From: Actinocatenispora sera
GTDB lineage: Bacteria > Actinomycetota > Actinomycetes > Mycobacteriales > Micromonosporaceae
DNA: 64,000 nt
Assembly (NCBI RefSeq): GCF_018324685.1
Contig: NZ_AP023354.1
Span: 6,406,426-6,470,425 of the forward strand
Reading direction: 5' to 3'
Below are positions 17,416 to 27,804 of the stretch, one piece after another (the stretch's first letter is position 1; each line of letters begins with the position of its first letter). The notes under the pieces were generated by a model. The model did no database searches, was not told the origin of the DNA, and was given only the letters and a program-made list of their open reading frames with translations. The position numbers and the translations under genes were made by a program.

Positions 17416-17961
17416 TCAGGCCGCCGTGTACGTCAGGTGCACCACACCGCTGTCGTACGACTCGCAGCCGGCCAGCGCCAGCCGCTCCGGCCCGCCCGCC
17501 GCCGGAAAAAGGCGCTGCCCGCTACCCAGCGCGAGCGGGAAGACGAACAGATGCAGCTCGTCGACGAGCCGGTCGGCCAGCATCGCGCGCACCAGCCGAC
17601 CGGAGCCGCTGACGTAGATCCCGCCGTCCACCCGGTCCTTGAGCCGCTGGATCGTCGCCGGCTCGTACGGCCCGAGCACCGTCGAGTGGCGCCACTCCGC
17701 GTCGGTCATCGTGCCCGACACCACGTACTTCGGGGTGTCGTTGAAGAACGGTGCACCCGGGTCGTCCTCCGCAGTCCGGGACGACCAGGCCGGCGCGAAC
17801 CCCTCGTACGTGGTACGGCCGAGCAGGATCGCCTCGCAGCCGGCCATCATCGCGCCGATCGCGTCGCCCATCTTCGGATCGAACGGGTAGTCCATCGTCC
17901 AGGTCGGCTCGGAGATGATGCCGTCGATCGTGATGAACTCGTGTACCCCGATGGTCCCCAT
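17416..17961 (-). CDS. Dihydrofolate reductase/RibD C-terminal domain protein
   Basis: A 181-residue reductase of the RibD C-terminal/DHFR-like family. Hallmarks are the opening EFITIDGIISEP, GCEAILLGRTTYEGFAPAW, PKYVVSGTM and VSGSGRLVRAMLADRLVDELHLFVFPLALGSGQRLF. Stand-alone members are NADPH-dependent reductases of unknown substrate and rarely belong to riboflavin synthesis; no rib genes are nearby. It is a single-gene unit. Confidence 0.88.
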   Translation of the reverse strand: MGTIGVHEFITIDGIISEPTWTMDYPFDPKMGDAIGAMMAGCEAILLGRTTYEGFAPAWSSRTAEDDPGAPFFNDTPKYVVSGTMTDAEWRHSTVLGPYEPATIQRLKDRVDGGIYVSGSGRLVRAMLADRLVDELHLFVFPLALGSGQRLFPAAGGPERLALAGCESYDSGVVHLTYTAA

Positions 17962-18206
17962 CGTCGTCCTCCCAGCGGTGATCGTCGTACCGGTACCTGT
18001 GTCGACGGCGCCCGCCCGCAGAACTCATCGATGCCGCCGCCCGCGGCTCGGCGGAGGGCACCGGGCGCGTCGGGACGCGTGCCCCGCAGCGAGGATCAGA
18101 CCACCAGCCGCGCCGGCCCCGCCATCCGAAGTGGACAGTCGACCGGTGCGCGTGCGGCCTCTTCGCGCGCCTTCGACTGCTCCGGCCCCGCCGCTCGGCG
18201 CGGCAC

Positions 18207-20063
<1,857 letters not shown>

Positions 20064-20490
20064 GCGGAGTCCGTTCTGTTCGAGGCACGTCGTGGGTCTC
20101 GGGCACGCCGTGGCCGGTCTGCGGTACCGGCGCCGTCGGGGCTGGCGTGCCGGCGCCGTCCATGCTCCCACGAACGCCGGAGGGCACACCGGGCAGCGGC
20201 GCCGTGCCGGCCCGACGGTACGGTGCCGGCCCGGCGATGGCGCACCGACCGAGCGGTACGTTCCTGATTCGGGTGAATGCGCGGTCAATGCCGCATTCGT
20301 CGGACAAGCGGTCGCTCACGTCGGTGTCCCCCATCACGGTACCCACCGGGCCGGACCATGGCCGCTGTGGCAGCAGACGGTGCGGCTGGTAGCCTGATGC
20401 TTCGTGTGTGCCGCCGCGTCGTGGACGCGCGTGCACTTTCTGCCGGCAGGCAGACCCCGATCCGTACCGACCAAGACTGAAGGCTGTCGC
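20064..20490. other. Divergent lepA-rpsT regulatory region
   Basis: This 427-base gap holds the promoters for lepA (minus) and rpsT (plus). Open frames crossing it are GC-rich artefacts. One short minus-strand frame from about 20336 ([20 protein letters not shown]) looks protein-like for about 25 codons and then becomes low-complexity, so I do not call a gene. Confidence 0.5.
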
Positions 20491-20757
20491 GTGGCGAACA
20501 TCAAGTCCCAGATCAAGCGCAACCGGCAGAACGAGAAGCGCCGCCAGCGCAACAAGGCGGTCAAGTCGTCGCTCAAGACGGCGATTCGCTCGTTCCATGA
20601 GGCGGCCAGCGCCGGCGACTCGGCGAAGGCCGAGACCGCGCTGCGCGACGCGTCGCGCAAGCTGGACAAGGCCGTGAGCAAGGGCGTCATCCACAAGAAC
20701 CAGGCGGCGAACCGCAAGTCGGCCATCGCCAAGCAGCTCCAGCAGATCTCCGCCTGA
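20491..20757 (+). CDS. rpsT: 30S ribosomal protein S20
   Basis: An 88-residue basic protein that binds 16S rRNA early in 30S assembly. It starts at GTG 20491 ([25 protein letters not shown]), preceded by GAAGG, and has the normal length and the Lys/Arg-rich helical pattern through to [12 protein letters not shown]. It is followed directly by a strong terminator at 20783. Confidence 0.96.
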   Translation: MANIKSQIKRNRQNEKRRQRNKAVKSSLKTAIRSFHEAASAGDSAKAETALRDASRKLDKAVSKGVIHKNQAANRKSAIAKQLQQISA

Positions 20758-20782
20758 CAGCGGCGACGCCCAGGCACGCCCA

Positions 20783-20825
20783 GCGGGGCCGACCGACACC
20801 AGCGGTGTTCGGTGACCCCGCTTTT
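20783..20825 (+). terminator. Rho-independent terminator of rpsT
   Basis: A GC-rich hairpin (GCGGGG...CACC / GGTG...CCCCGC, loop AGC) followed by TTTT begins 25 bases after the rpsT stop codon. Confidence 0.85.
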
Positions 20826-20909
20826 GGCGTACCCGCAGACGGTCCCGACCGGCGCCCTCGCCGAGGCTCCCGACCGGCACACTCGCCGACAGTCTCGACG
20901 GGCGCGCCC

Positions 20910-20981
20910 GTCGACCGTCTCGACGTTGCACATTCGTCGACGGTCTCGACGTTGCACATTCGTCGACGGTCTCGACGCTGG
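20910..20981. repeat. 26-bp tandem repeat, 2.8 copies
   Basis: Two 26-base units (20910-20935 and 20936-20961), differing at one base, and a partial third (20962-20981) share GTCGACSGTCTCGACG followed by TTGCACATTC. Each unit carries the short palindrome GTCGAC. A looser version starts near 20885. They lie between the rpsT terminator and the IS element, and the left end of the IS is only 3 bases away. Confidence 0.85.
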
Positions 20982-20984
20982 CTA

Positions 20985-21873
20985 AAGGTTGTCCCGTAAT
21001 CGTTGGTCCGCTCGGTCGTTGACCTTGGTGTGGAGCAGACGATCAGGTCCGATCAGCCGCAGTGGATCCCGGTGTTCACCGGCCTGTCAGCCCGGCAGTT
21101 CGGCAAGCTGGTGGCCATCGTGGCTGGTCGCGGCGGACAGCAGACCGGCGCTGGCCGCCGGTGGGGGCTCCCGCTGGCCGACCGGGTGCTGTTGGTGGCC
21201 ACCTACTACCGCACCAACCTGACCCTGCGGCAGATCGCGCCGCTGTTCGGAGTATCGAAGTCGGCCGCCGGGCGCATCGTCGATCACCTGGCCCCACACC
21301 TGGTACTGGAGCCCCAGAGCCGCCGGCACCGACCCGACACGGTCCTGATCGTGGACGGCACGCTGGCGCCCACCCACGACCGGAACATGTCGGCCCGGTC
21401 GAAGAACTACCGGTACTCCACCAACCTGCAAGTGGCCATCGACGCCAACACCCGCCTGACCGTCGCGGTCGGAGATCCGTTGCCCGGCAACCGCAACGAC
21501 TGCCGCGCCTACACCGACTCCGGCGTCGACCAACAGTGCGCCGGCGCGGCGGTAATGGCCGACGGCGGCTACCAAGGCAACCCGGAGGTAATCATGCCCT
21601 ACCGCAAGCCCCGAGAGGGTGAACCGCCGCTGCCGCAGTGGAAACAAGACCTCAACACCGTCCACCGCCGTATCCGCGCCCGCGTCGAGCACTGCTTCGC
21701 CCACATGAAGTCCTGGAAGATCCTCCGCGACTGCCGCCGCAAACAACGAGGCGTCTGGTACGCCGCCGCCGGTATCGCGTTGATGCGCAACCTGACCATG
21801 GTCGTATGACCGGCCCGACGCGGCCGTGAAGTCCTTCCGCGTCAACCCATCAAGATCATTACGGGACAACCTT
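20985..21873 (+). mobile_element. IS5-family insertion sequence, complete
   Basis: An 889-base element with perfect 16-base terminal inverted repeats, AAGGTTGTCCCGTAAT (20985-21000) and its complement (21858-21873), flanked on both sides by TA (20983-20984 and 21874-21875), consistent with a 2-base target duplication. Without the element and one TA the target reads GCTAGC. It contains one intact transposase gene (21003-21809). Perfect ends and an intact gene suggest recent insertion. The right end lies inside the holA stop codon. Confidence 0.9.
21003..21809 (+). CDS. IS5-family DDE transposase
   Basis: A 268-residue transposase of the DDE superfamily (DDE_Tnp_4 type). The N-terminal helix-turn-helix (LTLRQIAPLFGVSKSAAGRIVDHL) binds the ends. 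The catalytic residues are the D of LIVDGTLAP, the D of MADGGYQG and the E of RARVEHCFAHMKSWK, so all three are present. The start at ATG/GTG near 21003 lies 2 bases inside the left inverted repeat; the exact start is unclear. The frame is intact from end to end. Confidence 0.93.
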   Translation: MVRSVVDLGVEQTIRSDQPQWIPVFTGLSARQFGKLVAIVAGRGGQQTGAGRRWGLPLADRVLLVATYYRTNLTLRQIAPLFGVSKSAAGRIVDHLAPHLVLEPQSRRHRPDTVLIVDGTLAPTHDRNMSARSKNYRYSTNLQVAIDANTRLTVAVGDPLPGNRNDCRAYTDSGVDQQCAGAAVMADGGYQGNPEVIMPYRKPREGEPPLPQWKQDLNTVHRRIRARVEHCFAHMKSWKILRDCRRKQRGVWYAAAGIALMRNLTMVV

Positions 21874-22829
21874 TAGCGGCTGCGGGCGCCGACAACGGCG
21901 AGAATGGCGCGTTCCAGCGCGTACCCCCGGTTGTCGGCACCGCCCTTGACCTCGGCGTTCGCCGCGGCAGCGGCATGCATCGCCTGCGCCAGCCCCTCCG
22001 GTGACCAGCCCCGGGCCTGCCGCTGGGCCCGCTCGATCTTCCATGCCGGCATGCCCAGCTTCGACGCCAACTGGTACGGGTTGCCCCGCACCCCAGCCAC
22101 CCGCGACACCGTGCGCACCCCGTCGGCCAGTGCATCGGCGATCGGCACCGGGTCGACACCGATCGCAAGCGCCCAGCGCAGCGACTCCAACGCCGCCGGC
22201 GAATCGCCGACCATCGCGGCGTCCGCGACGGTGAACCCGGTCACCTCCGACCGTCCCTGGTAGTAGCGGTTGACGATGTCGACCGTCAGCCGCCCGCCGG
22301 TGTCGGCGACCAGCTGCGCGCACGCCGAGGCCAGCTCGCGCAGATCGTTGCCCACCGCAGAGATCAACGCCTCCGCCGCATCCTCCGGGCAGCGGCCGCC
22401 GAGGCCACGCACCTCGTCGCGGACGAAGCTGACCCGCTCCCGCGGCCGGGTGATCCGTGCGGCGCGGACCACCTCGACGCCCGCCTTCTGCAGCCCGTCG
22501 GCAAGTGCCTTGCCCTTGTTGCCGCCGGCGTGGGTGAGCACCAGACAGATATCGTCGGCCGGCGCGGCGGCGTAGCCGAGCAGCGCCGCAGCCAGGTCCT
22601 TCTTGGCGTCCTGGGCACCGCGGATCACCACGACCTGACGGCCACCGAACAGCGACGGGCTGGTCAACGCCGCGAGCTCACCCGCCGTGAGCGCGCTGGC
22701 GTCTCGCTCGGCGGGCTGCGCATCGGGCTCGACCGCTCGGACCGCGGCGATCACGTCGGTCACGGCGCGCGCGGCGAGCAGTTCCTCGTCGCCGAGGATC
22801 AGGCGGATCGGTGGTGGTGTCTGGCTCAC
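21873..22829 (-). CDS. holA: DNA polymerase III subunit delta
   Basis: Clamp-loader delta subunit (318 residues), which opens the beta clamp. It begins with RLILGDEELLAARAVTDVI and contains VVVIRGAQDAKKDLAAALLGY, the helical domain with YYQGRSEVTGFTVADAAMVGDS, and a C-terminal domain ending RAILAVVGARSR. The GTG start overlaps the comEC stop (GTGA). Its stop codon TAA (21875-21873) is formed jointly by the target base pair TA and the first base of the IS element's inverted repeat; before insertion it would have been TAG at the same place, so the protein is unchanged. Confidence 0.93.
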   Translation of the reverse strand: MSQTPPPIRLILGDEELLAARAVTDVIAAVRAVEPDAQPAERDASALTAGELAALTSPSLFGGRQVVVIRGAQDAKKDLAAALLGYAAAPADDICLVLTHAGGNKGKALADGLQKAGVEVVRAARITRPRERVSFVRDEVRGLGGRCPEDAAEALISAVGNDLRELASACAQLVADTGGRLTVDIVNRYYQGRSEVTGFTVADAAMVGDSPAALESLRWALAIGVDPVPIADALADGVRTVSRVAGVRGNPYQLASKLGMPAWKIERAQRQARGWSPEGLAQAMHAAAAANAEVKGGADNRGYALERAILAVVGARSR

Positions 22830-25800
22830 GGCCCCATCCTGGCACGCCGCCGACCGGCCCGGATGCTGACCGCCGACCCGAGCGGGGTGATCGGCGCGTC
22901 ACACCCTCCCGCGACTCCGCCGGTGCGCCCGGCGACGGACGACCCGGCCGCCGATGGCCCGGTACGCGGGCAGCGACGGCGGCGCGACGAGCGGCCGGCA
23001 CGCCGCGTCATCGCCGGCGGCAACGCTCGGTCGGCGGGTGGTTGCCGTCCCGGTGGCGGGCCCCGTCGGGCGACGGCCAGCCCGTGCCCGGTGTCGACGA
23101 CCGCCACGTCGCCGTCCCGGTCGGTGCGCAGCACCCGGATGCCGGCCCCGGAGATCCTCGACAACAGTCCCGGGTTCGGGTGCCCGTAGTCGTTGTCCAC
23201 CCCCACCGACACGACCGCGACCTCGGGAGCCACCGCCGCGACGAAGCCCGGATCCTGATGCTTGCTCCCGTGGTGCGGCACCTTGAGCACGTCGGCATGC
23301 AGCGGCGCACCGTCGACCCGCAGCTCCTGCTGGAGTTCCGGGCCCGCGTCACCGGTCAGCAGGATCGACACCGAACCGACCACCGCCCGCAACACCACGC
23401 AGTTGTTGTTCGTGTCGGACTCGGTGCCGGTCATCGGCTCCGGCGGGCCCAGCGCGGTCACCGCCAGCATGCCCGCCCGGTAGTGCCAGCCGGCCGGGAC
23501 CGGGAACGGCCGCAGCCCGTGCGCGCCGGCGACCCGCTCGATGCGGGCCCGTCCGCCGCCGGTACCGCGAAAGCGGGACACCCCGATCGCGCCCACCCGC
23601 CGGCCATCGAACACACCCGCGACCCCGCTGACGTGGTCGGCGTCGTCGTGCGTGAACACCAGTAGCGGTACCGACCTGATGCCGAGCCGGCGCAGGCACC
23701 CGTCGATCGCCGTCGGTTCCGGACCGCTGTCGATGACCACGGCCTGACCCGGCGCCACCCGAAGCACCAGCCCGTCGCCCTGGCCGACGTCACAGGCGAC
23801 GAACACCCAGCGGTCCGGCGGCCAGCCACCGGCCACCCAGCGCACCGGGGCGGCGCCCACGATCACGCAGATGACCAGGACGAGCAGCAGGCGACGGGCG
23901 GTGCGGTGTCCGGCGAGAGCGATCGCGGCGACCAGGATCGCGGCCAGCAGGACGGCGCCGAGGACACCGACCGGCCACGGCGCCACGGCGGCCGGGGCAC
24001 CTGCCGTGGTGTGCGCGACCAGCACCAGCCAACGGCACGGCCACGCGGCGAGCCACGCGAGGGCATGCGCCGCCGTCGGCGAGATCGGCGAGACCACCGC
24101 GGCTGCCAGCCCCAGCACCGTGGCCGGTGCCACCGCGGGTTCGGCCAAGACGTTCGCCGGCACGGCAAGGAGGCCTACGGTGCCGGAGAAGCCGGCGATC
24201 ACCGGCGCGCAGGCGACGTGTGCGGCGGTGGACACCGCGACCACCTCGGCGATTCCGCGCGGCACGTGGCGTCGGCGCAGTGCATCCCGCCAGGCCGGCG
24301 CGAACAGCAGCAGACCGAGCGTGGCCAGCGCGGAGAGCACGAAGCCGAGTCGCAGCGCCAGCGCGGGATCGGCAAGCAGCAACAGCAGGACCGACGCCGC
24401 CAGGCCGGGGACCGCCGCCCGGGGGCGGTGCAGCGCCAGCGCGAGCAGCCCCAGGCCGCCCATCAGTGCGGCCCGCAGCACGCTCGGATCAGGCCGGACA
24501 AGCACCACGAACCCGACCGTGGTCGCCGCGCCGACCAGGGCGGCGACGCGCGGCCCGGCCCGCGCCCACCGCGCCGCCAGCAGGACAAACCCGAGCACGA
24601 CGGCGAGATTCGAGCCACTGACAGCCGTCAGGTGTGTCATGCCCGCCGCTGTGAAGTCGGCGTGCACGATCGGATCGAGCCGACTGGTGTCTCCGTCGAC
24701 CAGGCCCGGCAGCAGGCCACCCGGAGCCGCCGGCAGACCGCGGCACGCGGCCTGCAGACCGCCCCGGAGCCGGGCGGCAACCAGCTGGTACCACGGTGGA
24801 CGGCCGATGCGCCGGGGCGACTCGGTGATCGACAGGACCGCGACGGTGCCGTCGGCACGCTGCGGTGGCGTCAGCCGTGCCGTGACAGCGAGGCGCTGTC
24901 CCGGCAGCACGCTGCGCCAGGTCGGGTCGTTGCCGAACCCGATGACGGCCGCATGCGCCCGGACCGTGGGGCCACCCGCCACCGACTCGAAGCTGGTCAT
25001 CGTCGCCGGAACCAGCCAGGTCGAGCCGAACGCGCTGCCGGCGATGGCATGCGGATCGCCGGTGACGGTCAGCTCGGCGTGTACCAGCCGGTGCTTCCGG
25101 ATCGGGTTCGCCAGCGTCTCGAGCTGCGCGGGGTAGGTGCGTGCCGCGGTCGTCGCTGCCCCGCAGCCCGCACCGAGCAGCACCGACACCACCAACCGCA
25201 GCGCCACCGCGACCCAGCCCGGGGCACGGCCGCCCGGGCCGGAGCCGGGCCGGCCAGGGCCGTGGGCGCCGATATCGTGCGGGGCCGCACGTGGACCGGG
25301 GCCATGCTGGCCAGGACCATGCAGGCCGGGAAACTGCAGGCAGGGACCATGCGGGCAGGGACCATGCGGGCCGGGAAACTGCGGGCCGGGACCATGCGGG
25401 CCGGGACCATGCGGGCCGGGAAACTGCGGGCCGGGACCATGCGGGCCGGGACCATGCGGGCCGGGATCGGGCCGAGCGGCAGCCGGACCGCCAGCGTCAT
25501 GTCGACCGGCATGGTCGGCATGGTCGGCATGGCCGGCATGGTCGGCATGGCCGGCATGGCCGGCATGGCCGGCATGGCCGGCATGGCCGGCATGGCCGGC
25601 ATGGCCGGCATGGCCGGCATGGCCGGCATGGCCGGCGTCCGGCCGGCTGGCAGCACCCTGGCGGGTGCGTCGATGCGCGAGGATCCCGGCCGCGCCGGCC
25701 ATCGCGAACGCGAGCGCGGCGCCGGCCAGGGCTGCCGACGCCGGCAGCCGGATCGCCACCAACACGGCGAACCAGCAGCCGGCCGCCAATCCGACCAGCC

Positions 25801-25933
25801 GCAGATCCGGCCCGCGACGCGGCCGCTGCGGATCGGACGGCACAGGGCCGTGCTCATGCCCCGCGCCACGGGCACGGCCGCGGGGCGCCGGCCCCGGCGA
25901 GTTCCCCGGATCGCCGGCCGACGGCGCGCCCAT
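22826..25933 (-). CDS. comEC: ComEC/Rec2 DNA uptake channel with metallo-beta-lactamase domain
   Basis: A 1035-residue membrane protein that would carry single-stranded DNA across the membrane. It starts at ATG 25933, overlapping the comEA stop (TGATG). Transmembrane helices lie at about 50-65 and 68-87, then comes an unusual insert of two repeat tracts (99-141 and 154-213), another helix near 237-253, and an OB-like region. The competence domain follows (MTHLTAVSGSNLAVVLGFVLLA), then many helices and a C-terminal metallo-beta-lactamase domain (CDVGQGDGLVLR, FTHDDADHVSGVAGV, VPHHGSKHQD). Family length is usually 700-850, and the excess is partly the repeats. Downstream it overlaps holA by 4 bases. 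Confidence 0.92.
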   Translation of the reverse strand: MGAPSAGDPGNSPGPAPRGRARGAGHEHGPVPSDPQRPRRGPDLRLVGLAAGCWFAVLVAIRLPASAALAGAALAFAMAGAAGILAHRRTRQGAASRPDAGHAGHAGHAGHAGHAGHAGHAGHAGHAGHADHAGHADHADHAGRHDAGGPAAARPDPGPHGPGPHGPGPQFPGPHGPGPHGPGPQFPGPHGPCPHGPCLQFPGLHGPGQHGPGPRAAPHDIGAHGPGRPGSGPGGRAPGWVAVALRLVVSVLLGAGCGAATTAARTYPAQLETLANPIRKHRLVHAELTVTGDPHAIAGSAFGSTWLVPATMTSFESVAGGPTVRAHAAVIGFGNDPTWRSVLPGQRLAVTARLTPPQRADGTVAVLSITESPRRIGRPPWYQLVAARLRGGLQAACRGLPAAPGGLLPGLVDGDTSRLDPIVHADFTAAGMTHLTAVSGSNLAVVLGFVLLAARWARAGPRVAALVGAATTVGFVVLVRPDPSVLRAALMGGLGLLALALHRPRAAVPGLAASVLLLLLADPALALRLGFVLSALATLGLLLFAPAWRDALRRRHVPRGIAEVVAVSTAAHVACAPVIAGFSGTVGLLAVPANVLAEPAVAPATVLGLAAAVVSPISPTAAHALAWLAAWPCRWLVLVAHTTAGAPAAVAPWPVGVLGAVLLAAILVAAIALAGHRTARRLLLVLVICVIVGAAPVRWVAGGWPPDRWVFVACDVGQGDGLVLRVAPGQAVVIDSGPEPTAIDGCLRRLGIRSVPLLVFTHDDADHVSGVAGVFDGRRVGAIGVSRFRGTGGGRARIERVAGAHGLRPFPVPAGWHYRAGMLAVTALGPPEPMTGTESDTNNNCVVLRAVVGSVSILLTGDAGPELQQELRVDGAPLHADVLKVPHHGSKHQDPGFVAAVAPEVAVVSVGVDNDYGHPNPGLLSRISGAGIRVLRTDRDGDVAVVDTGHGLAVARRGPPPGRQPPADRALPPAMTRRAGRSSRRRRCPRTGPSAAGSSVAGRTGGVAGGCDAPITPLGSAVSIRAGRRRARMGP
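25295..25474 (-). repeat. Pro/Gly/His repeat tract inside comEC
   Basis: DNA encoding about residues 154-213 of ComEC, made of repeated PHGPG units punctuated by PQFPG (PHGPGPHGPGPQFPG recurs three times with drift). At DNA level these are 15-base units in groups of 45 bases, so they can expand in frame. Confidence 0.85.
25511..25639 (-). repeat. 9-bp tandem repeat encoding (His-Ala-Gly)n in comEC
   Basis: About 14 copies of a 9-base unit (CATGGCCGG on the plus strand) encode HAG/HAD triplets, ComEC residues 99-141, giving 14 histidines in about 43 residues. Some units read HAD. Being a multiple of three, expansion or contraction keeps the frame. Confidence 0.92.
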
Positions 25934-27498
25934 CAGACCGTCACCAGATCCTTGAGATCCGCGTACCGGGCGTCTCCGATGCCGCTGACCTGCTTGAGCT
26001 GCTCGACCGAGCGGAAGCCGCCGTGCTCGGTGCGGAACGAGATGATCCGACCGGCGAGCGTCGGACCGACCCCGGGCAGCGTGTCGAGCTGGTCGGCCGT
26101 GGCGGTGTTGAGGTTGACCTTGCTCGCCGGGTTCGCCGAGCCACCCGGGACACCGGCACCACCGGCGTCGGGCGGCGGGGTGACGCCGACCGCGATCTGT
26201 TCGCCGTCGACGAGCCGGCGAGCCTGGTTGAGCAGGCCGAGATCCACGCCCGGGAGCACACCGCCGGCCGCCCGCACCGCATCGGCGACCCGGGATCCCG
26301 CCGGTACCCGGACGACACCGGGATGCCGCACCTTGCCCACCACGGAGATCACCAGCTCGCTGCCGGCAGACGCGGACGGTGGGGCGGTGGGCGCGGCGGC
26401 CGGCGCTCGGGGCGGCTCGACCGGATCGGTGACCGGCCGCAGTCGCCACGCCACCACCCCGGCGGCCACCACTGCGACGACGGCCAGCACGACCAGGGCT
26501 CGCAGGCCGCGCCGCCCGGGATCGAGCAACGCGCGTCGGACGCCGAGCAGCCGGGCCGAACGGTCGTACCACCGGTCCGGTCGCGCCGACACCGCCGCGG
26601 CACCGGCCGGCTCGCTCGGCCCCGCACCGTCGAGGTCGACCACCTCGATGTCGCCGGCCGAGCCAACCCCGGTCGGCTCGGCCGAGGCGAGGTCACGGGT
26701 GTCGGCCGCTACCAGCTCGGACTCGGCGAGTCCATGAGGGTCGACCGAATCGGCCGCATGCGGCCCGAAGCCAGCGGGTTCGTCAACGCCGGCCGCGATC
26801 GGCTGGGGCCGGGTGGATGCACGGACCTCAGCCGGGGCGGACGGGGCCGGCTCGGCGCCGGCCGGTTCAGCGGGATCGGCCGATTCGACGAAGGCGGGCC
26901 GCTCGGATCGGGCCGGCCTGGACCCCGTCTCGGCGCCAGCGGACCCGACCGCCGTCTCGGCTCCGACCGGCCCCGGCACCGTCGGTGGGGAGGCAGCGGC
27001 CGGGGAGCCGATCAGCACGTTCCCGCGGGGATGCTCGTCGGCCGGGGCCGGGTGTCCGACCGGAGTCGACGGGTCGGCCGGGGTGGCGCGGTCGAAGTGC
27101 AGATGCCGTCGGTACGGGACGGAGCCCACGACGGTCCAACGACCCGTCACCGCGGCTCGGACCCGATCGTCGCCAGGATCGGCGCGGGCGGTCGTGGTCG
27201 CCGGTGTGGCAGCGACAGCGCCCGGGGCCGGCGGCGTCCCACCGTCGCCGGCCCCGGGCAGCGGCGAGCCCGGATCGGGAGCGCGCGGCGTGTCGCGCCC
27301 CGGATCCAGCGGTGGCAAGCCGCGCCCTGTTTTGAGTGGCAGCGGTGCTCGTGGCGTCGGGACGAGCGATCCGCTCCCGGGCCCGATCGCCCTGTCCGGC
27401 GGCGATCCAGGGCGTGCGGCCGGTGCGACCGGCAGCAGTCGGCGCAGTCGGAGACGGGTGGTGTCGGCGAGAACTTCGGCACGGCGGGAGGCGAACAC
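25933..27498 (-). CDS. comEA: ComEA-like helix-hairpin-helix DNA receptor
   Basis: A 521-residue protein with a long N-terminal cytoplasmic region (about 1-330) rich in Pro, Ala and Glu and of low complexity. One transmembrane helix follows (LRALVVLAVVAVVAAGVVAW, about 330-350), then an SLBB domain (ELVISVVGKVRHPGVVRVPAGSRV) and a C-terminal helix-hairpin-helix pair (KVNLNTATADQLDTLPGVGP, FRSVEQLKQVSGIGDARYADLKDLV). The HhH domain binds double-stranded DNA outside the membrane and hands it to ComEC. Family proteins are normally 200-300 residues, so the N-terminal extension is unusual. The GTG start at 27498 is the most upstream possibility and could be too long. Confidence 0.85.
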   Translation of the reverse strand: MFASRRAEVLADTTRLRLRRLLPVAPAARPGSPPDRAIGPGSGSLVPTPRAPLPLKTGRGLPPLDPGRDTPRAPDPGSPLPGAGDGGTPPAPGAVAATPATTTARADPGDDRVRAAVTGRWTVVGSVPYRRHLHFDRATPADPSTPVGHPAPADEHPRGNVLIGSPAAASPPTVPGPVGAETAVGSAGAETGSRPARSERPAFVESADPAEPAGAEPAPSAPAEVRASTRPQPIAAGVDEPAGFGPHAADSVDPHGLAESELVAADTRDLASAEPTGVGSAGDIEVVDLDGAGPSEPAGAAAVSARPDRWYDRSARLLGVRRALLDPGRRGLRALVVLAVVAVVAAGVVAWRLRPVTDPVEPPRAPAAAPTAPPSASAGSELVISVVGKVRHPGVVRVPAGSRVADAVRAAGGVLPGVDLGLLNQARRLVDGEQIAVGVTPPPDAGGAGVPGGSANPASKVNLNTATADQLDTLPGVGPTLAGRIISFRTEHGGFRSVEQLKQVSGIGDARYADLKDLVTV

Positions 27499-27776
27499 GC
27501 GGCGACCCTAGGCAGCCGGCACGGCCGGCGGCCGCCGCCGGCACGAGATCTGTGCACAACCGAGGGGGCTGTGGACAAGCTCGCCATTTCGGCCCACGCG
27601 TGCTACATCGCCTCGAGCCGACGGCGCCCCCGCACCCGCCGCAGGACCGCCACCCGGCCGTCCGCATTCGGTGTCGGTACCGCTCTCTGCACCGAGGTCC
27701 ACGCCGGTCCACGTGTCCGCGGCGACGCCACATCGGGTGGCGCAGGTGGGGGCCCGGCTGCATGGCCCGCCGGAGT
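27499..27776. other. Intergenic region upstream of comEA
   Basis: About 280 bases without a convincing gene; open frames on both strands are low-complexity. It should hold the comEA promoter. A terminator for the next gene occupies 27777-27800. Confidence 0.5.
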
Positions 27777-27800
27777 CCGCCCGCCGGCACTGGCGGGCGG
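27777..27800 (-). terminator. Hairpin terminator of the lipoprotein gene
   Basis: A perfect 9-base stem, CCGCCCGCC / GGCGGGCGG, with a 6-base loop lies 4 bases downstream of the stop codon of the minus-strand lipoprotein gene. Confidence 0.75.
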
Positions 27801-27804
27801 TGGA

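Noticed and set aside
20064-20288. 75-codon N-terminal extension of lepA
   Set aside because: The extension is low-complexity and unlike LepA N-termini; GTG 20063 gives the normal length.
21087-21869. 260-residue minus-strand frame inside the IS element
   Set aside because: It mirrors the transposase gene and has no protein-like features or ribosome site.
25136-25955. Plus-strand proteins rich in GPC or MAG repeats over comEC
   Set aside because: The 9- and 15-base repeats keep all frames open on both strands; only the minus-strand frame joins to ComEC's conserved domains.
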